From the NCBI GenBank assembly GCA_013407085.1, contig JACCGJ010014003.1, positions 24,222-88,221 on the forward strand: a stretch of 64,000 nt of DNA, in the 5' to 3' direction. Shown here in pieces: positions 59,738 through 64,000 of the stretch (positions are counted from its first letter, which is position 1; each line of letters opens with the position of its first letter). Made by a program: the position numbers and the translations under genes. Under the pieces are notes generated by a model. It did no database searches and had not been told where the DNA came from. It worked only from the letters and a program-made list of their open reading frames with translations. This stretch comes from Atriophallophorus winterbourni (taxonomy: Eukaryota > Platyhelminthes > Trematoda > Plagiorchiida > Microphallidae).

Positions 59738-61135
59738 AGATTCAAGATTTATGGTTGAAAAAATCAAATTGCTGTACAGTACCATAGGATATACGTATAA
59801 AAAAGTCGTTACTTGTATAATCATATCCGTGTTCTTCATAGGTGGAGCAAAAATAATCCTCAATGGCGACACAGACTGAGGGAAAAGAATCTTTGGATGG
59901 ACGGTAGTTTCGTGCGTTAAAAAATATAGACATCAATAGGTAGGGGCCAACGCAGTAGTTCTCAACATAAGGTTTCGTAACCTTTGTTTAAAGATGTGCT
60001 CGTTCGCTGAGGTAACAATATCTGTCGGCAAGCTATTCCACAAGAAGCATACACGAACAGCGAAGACGTGACGACGACAATTCAATCGTGAGTGTGGGAT
60101 TTGAAGGGTCAAAGGGTGGCTGTGTGTGGGGACAACCGAACCAAACTTGAAGAGGTGTTTGAGAGGGTGGGATTTCGCGTAGATAATTCGATATGTCAGA
60201 GTGAGGTCGTGTAGGATACGCCTGCGCTCGAGGGTGCACAGTCCAAGTCTGGTCAGTCGCTTCTCAAAGGGTAAATTATTCAATCCGGTAACAATTTTGG
60301 TTGCCTTGTGATAAATTCGTTCGAGGAGCGAGATGTTTTTTTCCATCCATGGCGTCCAAGCTTGTACAGCGTAATCAACGACAGGATGTATGTAAGTGTT
60401 TAGTAATTTCACGAGTGAGTGTGGTGGGAAACGTCCGAAAATGCGTTTCAGTAAACCTAGCAAACTGCACGCACGCTTGTAGACGGCTTCGCACTGTAGG
60501 CTGTTCTTCAAAGTGCCAGACACCAATATTCCGAGATCTTTTTGTGATGTACTCCATTCAAGCGGGTGGCTGCCAAGTTTGTAGGTAAAGGGAAAGGGTT
60601 TTCCGACTTGCAACATTTTGCACTTGCGGAAATTAAATGGCAGTTTGTTTTGGATTGACCACTGGTGCAGCTTATTCAAATCTCCTTGCAGAACTTGACT
60701 GTCCTCGATAGAGTTGACCTTCGTCCAGATTTTTACATCGTCTGCGAATAAAACAATCTTACATGCTAGTAAGTTCGGTAGATCGTTTATAAATATGAGA
60801 AACAGTATCGGACCGAGAATCGAACCCTGAGGGACTCCGCTCGTGGCTTCAATTGTTCGAGAAGTTTCACCATCTATTCTGACTTTTACTTTGCGTCCAG
60901 AAAGGTAACTTGTGAACCATGTTAGTAGGTTTCCGATGACGCCAACATTCTGCAGCTTCTGAAGCAGTAAGGAGTGATTCACTCTGTCGAATGCTTTAGA
61001 TATATCTAAGTAACCGGCATGGACGGAACCCCCTTGGTCTAGTGCTTGCGTCCAGTCATTTAGAGTCGTGAGAAAGTTAGACAGGCATGAATATGTTTTC
61101 CTAAATCTGTGTTTTGTCGGAGGGTATAGTTCAGC
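59738..61135 (-). pseudogene. CR1-like LINE, longest open RT copy
   Basis: A 349-codon open frame (60982-59933) plus in-frame upstream GYLDISKAFDRVNHS. Motifs: SGVPQGSILGPILFLIFIND, KIVLFADDVKIW (catalytic FADD intact), NKLPFNFRKCKMLQVGK, QKDLGILVSGTLKNSLQCEA, LLNTYIHPVVDYAVQAW and VCFLWNSLPTDIV. 5'-truncated: no endonuclease domain. 3' end near TTATGGTTGAAAAAA. Confidence 0.88.
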
Positions 61136-61309
61136 ATATCATTCGACAGCTCGTGATTAACGCTCATCGCTAAAGCATATCACATCCACAAAATATGATA
61201 GTATTGATCATGCAAATATGATTGAAACTTCTGCGGTCAGCTAAACTAAAACCACGTAAAGCTGGTTCCAAATGCGAACCGCTTACGAACATTGATTGAG
61301 TTATTCTGC

Positions 61310-61362
61310 CTTACACACCACAACCGGTTCCTGGCTGTTTGTCGTCAACACGTGGAGACAGT
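61310..61362 (-). ncRNA. Decayed hammerhead copy
   Basis: Minus strand TGTTGACGACAAACAGCC, AGGAACCGGTTGTGGTGTG. Several core changes; recognised by its stem II loop ACAAACAG and the ACCGGTTGTG end. Confidence 0.45.
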
Positions 61363-62104
61363 AAACACGTTCAATTTGTTGGACTCAAGGCGAATCATCC
61401 CTTTAAACAACGAAATGAGGTAAATTCGAACTGTTCATCGATATGAAAATAACTCGTTCGATTAGTAATAAATGCATAGTGTGACTAACAACATTGTATT
61501 TTACCCCTTCACGAAAAAACATTCCAATAAGTGCCGCGTTAATCTTAGCACATACTAATATGTATTGTTTGTATGTTCGTCACGCTATTTCTAGAAAACA
61601 GTGAACTCGCATTCAAAACACGTCTGCTGAAACTACACAATTGTGAACCTTCATTGAAAAATATTTCGTAAATGCGGGTATTAAATGCTTGAATTTGTTC
61701 ACTGGGTTGAATGAAGAATAAACCGACGAATGGCAGAGATTACATCGCAAATATCTGATATTTCAGTCCTATTTTATTGCTTAACATGAAACGATTATCA
61801 CTGGGAACAAACAGTTACAGAAAAATGCACTTGAATGTCGTACGGAGACAACGTTATTTTGTGCAAACGTATATAGACAGCAATATGCATCAGTAATCTC
61901 ACAAGTGTCGACACATGGACAGTTTTAAAACTCTGAGAGCTGCAGCCTGCCAATACTTCACGGAGTGGAATTTCCCCCCAAATTTTTTCAAACAAAATTA
62001 ATGACGATGGAGTGAACAGGTTCACCCAGTGTAAATAATATACACCCGAACCTTTTGTGTATTCTGTCTTCCGAATTGGCAATAGCAATGTGTGACGTGT
62101 TCAC
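61363..62104. other. Gene-free spacer
   Basis: Between two LINE copies; nothing recognised. Confidence 0.55.
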
Positions 62105-62563
62105 GATAATGTTTCAGCAGAGCTTCGTGCCAGAAACTTGGAAAACTGCCCTACTTACTCCCATCTACAAGGGTGGCGAGAAATATATCCAACAAACTAA
62201 CGTCCGATAGCTTTACTACCAGTGCTATCGAAAGTAATGGAATCACTTTGAGATTAATAATTTAATCTCCGAGTCACAGCATGGATTATTATTGTTATTA
62301 GCAAAAGAAGCTTGATCTGAGCTACTGGGTGCCGGCAACTCCGTGGACGTGATTTATATCGATTTCTCAAAAGCTTTCAATCGTGTCCATCACGAAATAC
62401 TTTCGTCGAAACTACTCACCTACGGAGTACAGGGTAAACTCCATGCGTGGATTAAAGAATGGTTGATATCCCGTGAGATGTACGTGAGAGTCAAAAACAA
62501 ACTATCCGAGTCGATTAAAGTTGCCCGTGTTGTCCCATAAGGATCAGTCCTTGGACCGCTTTT

Positions 62564-62604
<41 letters not shown>

Positions 62605-63500
62605 GCTGATGACGCAAAGTTTTGGCGCAAGTTGTACTCCACAGCCGACATGCAGAACCTGCAACGGGATCTCGATATCAATTAAATCTGGCCCCTCGAC
62701 AACGAAATGCCACTGAATGCTTCGAAATGCGGCCTATTGTCTCTCAACAGCAAGTTGAGCAAAGAATATTATTTATGTCCTACTGTTATTAATCCCGCCT
62801 CCTTCGAAAAAGATTTAGGAGTGACTATCCAATCTGACTTAGGAAACTCAATGCAGTATCGACTAGCTGCCGGCAAAGCTAAGAGAAACTTGGGTCTCCT
62901 TAGAATAGTCCTAGGTTCGTTTGACCCAAAAAATGTCTGCAAATTGATTTCAACCTACATCCGTCCTCATATCGAATATGCTATACCGGCATGGGATCCT
63001 TGGTTGAAAAGATATACTCAGCTATTGGAAACTCCACAGCGCAGTGCGACAAAACTCGTCCTGGGACTTTCTAATTATCCATACGAAATGATACTTAAAA
63101 TATTGAATTTGCATTCGGCTCAATACAAACGGAAACGATGAGCACTAATCTTTATTTCCACAGTGCTTAATCAAACAAATCATCCTTGCGGTCGTTTGTT
63201 TCTTCATTCCCATAACACACATCTGCGTGGTCACCAATCTAAACTTTACCAGCAGCATAGCAGGTTAAACTGCCGCAAATATGCATTTTCCGTTCTCTAT
63301 GTGCAATTATGGAACAGTTTGACTACTCATCTGGTACAATCTGGATCCATGGACGTTTACAAGAAAACACTAGATGTCCACATGGACAAGTATGTTTTTC
63401 ACGTTCGTCAATAATCTCTAACAGTATTTTTAGATACTTTACCATCCGACCCGATGTACACTTTAGTGGGTCTTGTAAAGAATAGTGCATCAAATAAATT
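62105..63500 (+). pseudogene. CR1-like LINE RT, interrupted by an AT microsatellite
   Basis: PETWKTALLTPIYKGGEKYI, YIDFSKAFNRVHHEILSSKL, then GSVLGPLF after one stop. An (AT)n tract follows, then SADDAKFW-like motif, [60 protein letters not shown] and LWNSLTTHLVQSGSMDVYKK. Same family as 32883-33785. Confidence 0.85.
62566..62602. repeat. (AT)n microsatellite
   Basis: About 18 AT units, lying inside the RT palm region of the LINE between the GPLF and ADD motifs. Confidence 0.95.
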
Positions 63501-64000
63501 TGACCCAAGGTTTGGTGACACGAAGATTTTAAAATAAAATAATGGTGAATTAGCTATAAAACAGCGTATAAAATGCGATGCAATAACTAAGGGGTAATAT
63601 ATGTAGTTAGTTTATCTTCTAATACATTATCCGATTGGAATAAAACATTCAATGATTCCTGTTCAAAAGATTTAACACTGTCCTCTGTTTGACCGCGTTT
63701 ATGTGAAACATCCCAGTTTGCGTGTTCAATGGTTAAAACGTTTTTATGTACTTTAGTATCCACATTTTATAGATTTAACCGGATACTAAATGTTTCTGTC
63801 ATCAGAACAAAGCAGAATTCCGGAACGCACGTTTAGTTTCAAAACATTCCTGGCTAGCCACAAGATACACACAAGATGATAATTGATTTTGTGTAAGCGC
63901 ATACATTTCCTGCCAAAATTTTATCGACAAAATCACACAGTTCTTTTAACGGATTAGTTGTTGTAGGATTGAGTCTCAACGTCGCTGAATATTATGACTC
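63501..64000. other. Gene-free spacer at window end
   Basis: AT-rich, nothing recognised after the LINE 3' end. Confidence 0.55.

Noticed and set aside
1..64000. CRISPR arrays, bacterial operons, rRNA genes
   Set aside because: None seen; the sequence is eukaryotic nuclear DNA with spliceosomal introns.

Overview
The window is eukaryotic DNA. It has long introns with GT..AG borders, codon-phase-matched exons, about 43% GC by eye, and dense decayed retroelements. One large host gene dominates the + strand: a teneurin (Ten-m/Odz), a type II membrane cell-adhesion receptor. The repeat types (CR1-like and RTE-like LINEs, a Penelope-like relic, piggyBac and pogo/Tigger relics, and a tRNA-like head joined to a hammerhead ribozyme as in schistosome SM-alpha elements) suggest a flatworm, most likely a digenean fluke. 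The organism call is inference.

Layout. 866-46634 holds 27 teneurin exons (numbered here from the first visible one) ending in a TGA stop. From the ATG at 882 the exons sum to 8457 bases, exactly 2818 codons plus stop, and every intron phase matches across its junction. Order of parts: short cytoplasmic tail, one transmembrane helix (exon 1), juxtamembrane region with furin-like sites (2-3), EGF array (4-8), Cys-rich segment (8-9), transthyretin-like and FN-plug region (10-13), NHL propeller (14-17), YD-repeat shell (18-25), Rhs-type core (26), and C-terminal Tox-GHH-derived domain (27). The 5' introns reach 6-7.5 kb and are full of repeats; the last two are 77 and 125 bp. An acceptor-like site before 866 leaves room for upstream exons outside the window.

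Repeats. About twenty copies of a SINE-like repeat of 100-200+ bp (hallmark: CAACCTGACAGTATCTTAGC, CATA-rich tail) lie mostly in the introns. Eight CR1-like or other non-LTR RT fragments, about eleven RTE-like pieces, one Penelope-like endonuclease relic and several other repeats are also present. No host gene was recognised in 46635-64000. That flank is repeats: LINE relics, a piggyBac element with 33-bp inverted repeats, an internally deleted pogo/Tigger element, and an SM-alpha-like element.

Most notable: (1) a minus-strand pol III-type head directly followed by a fully consensus hammerhead at 52859-52985, whose stem III is a loopless palindrome implying dimeric action; (2) a second hammerhead family (best copy 16103-16147, several decayed copies) also with a palindromic stem III, in the same window as a Penelope-like GIY-YIG relic; (3) a teneurin whose EGF array appears to have no unpaired cysteine, so the usual covalent dimer would not form. 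All calls are by eye, with no database search.
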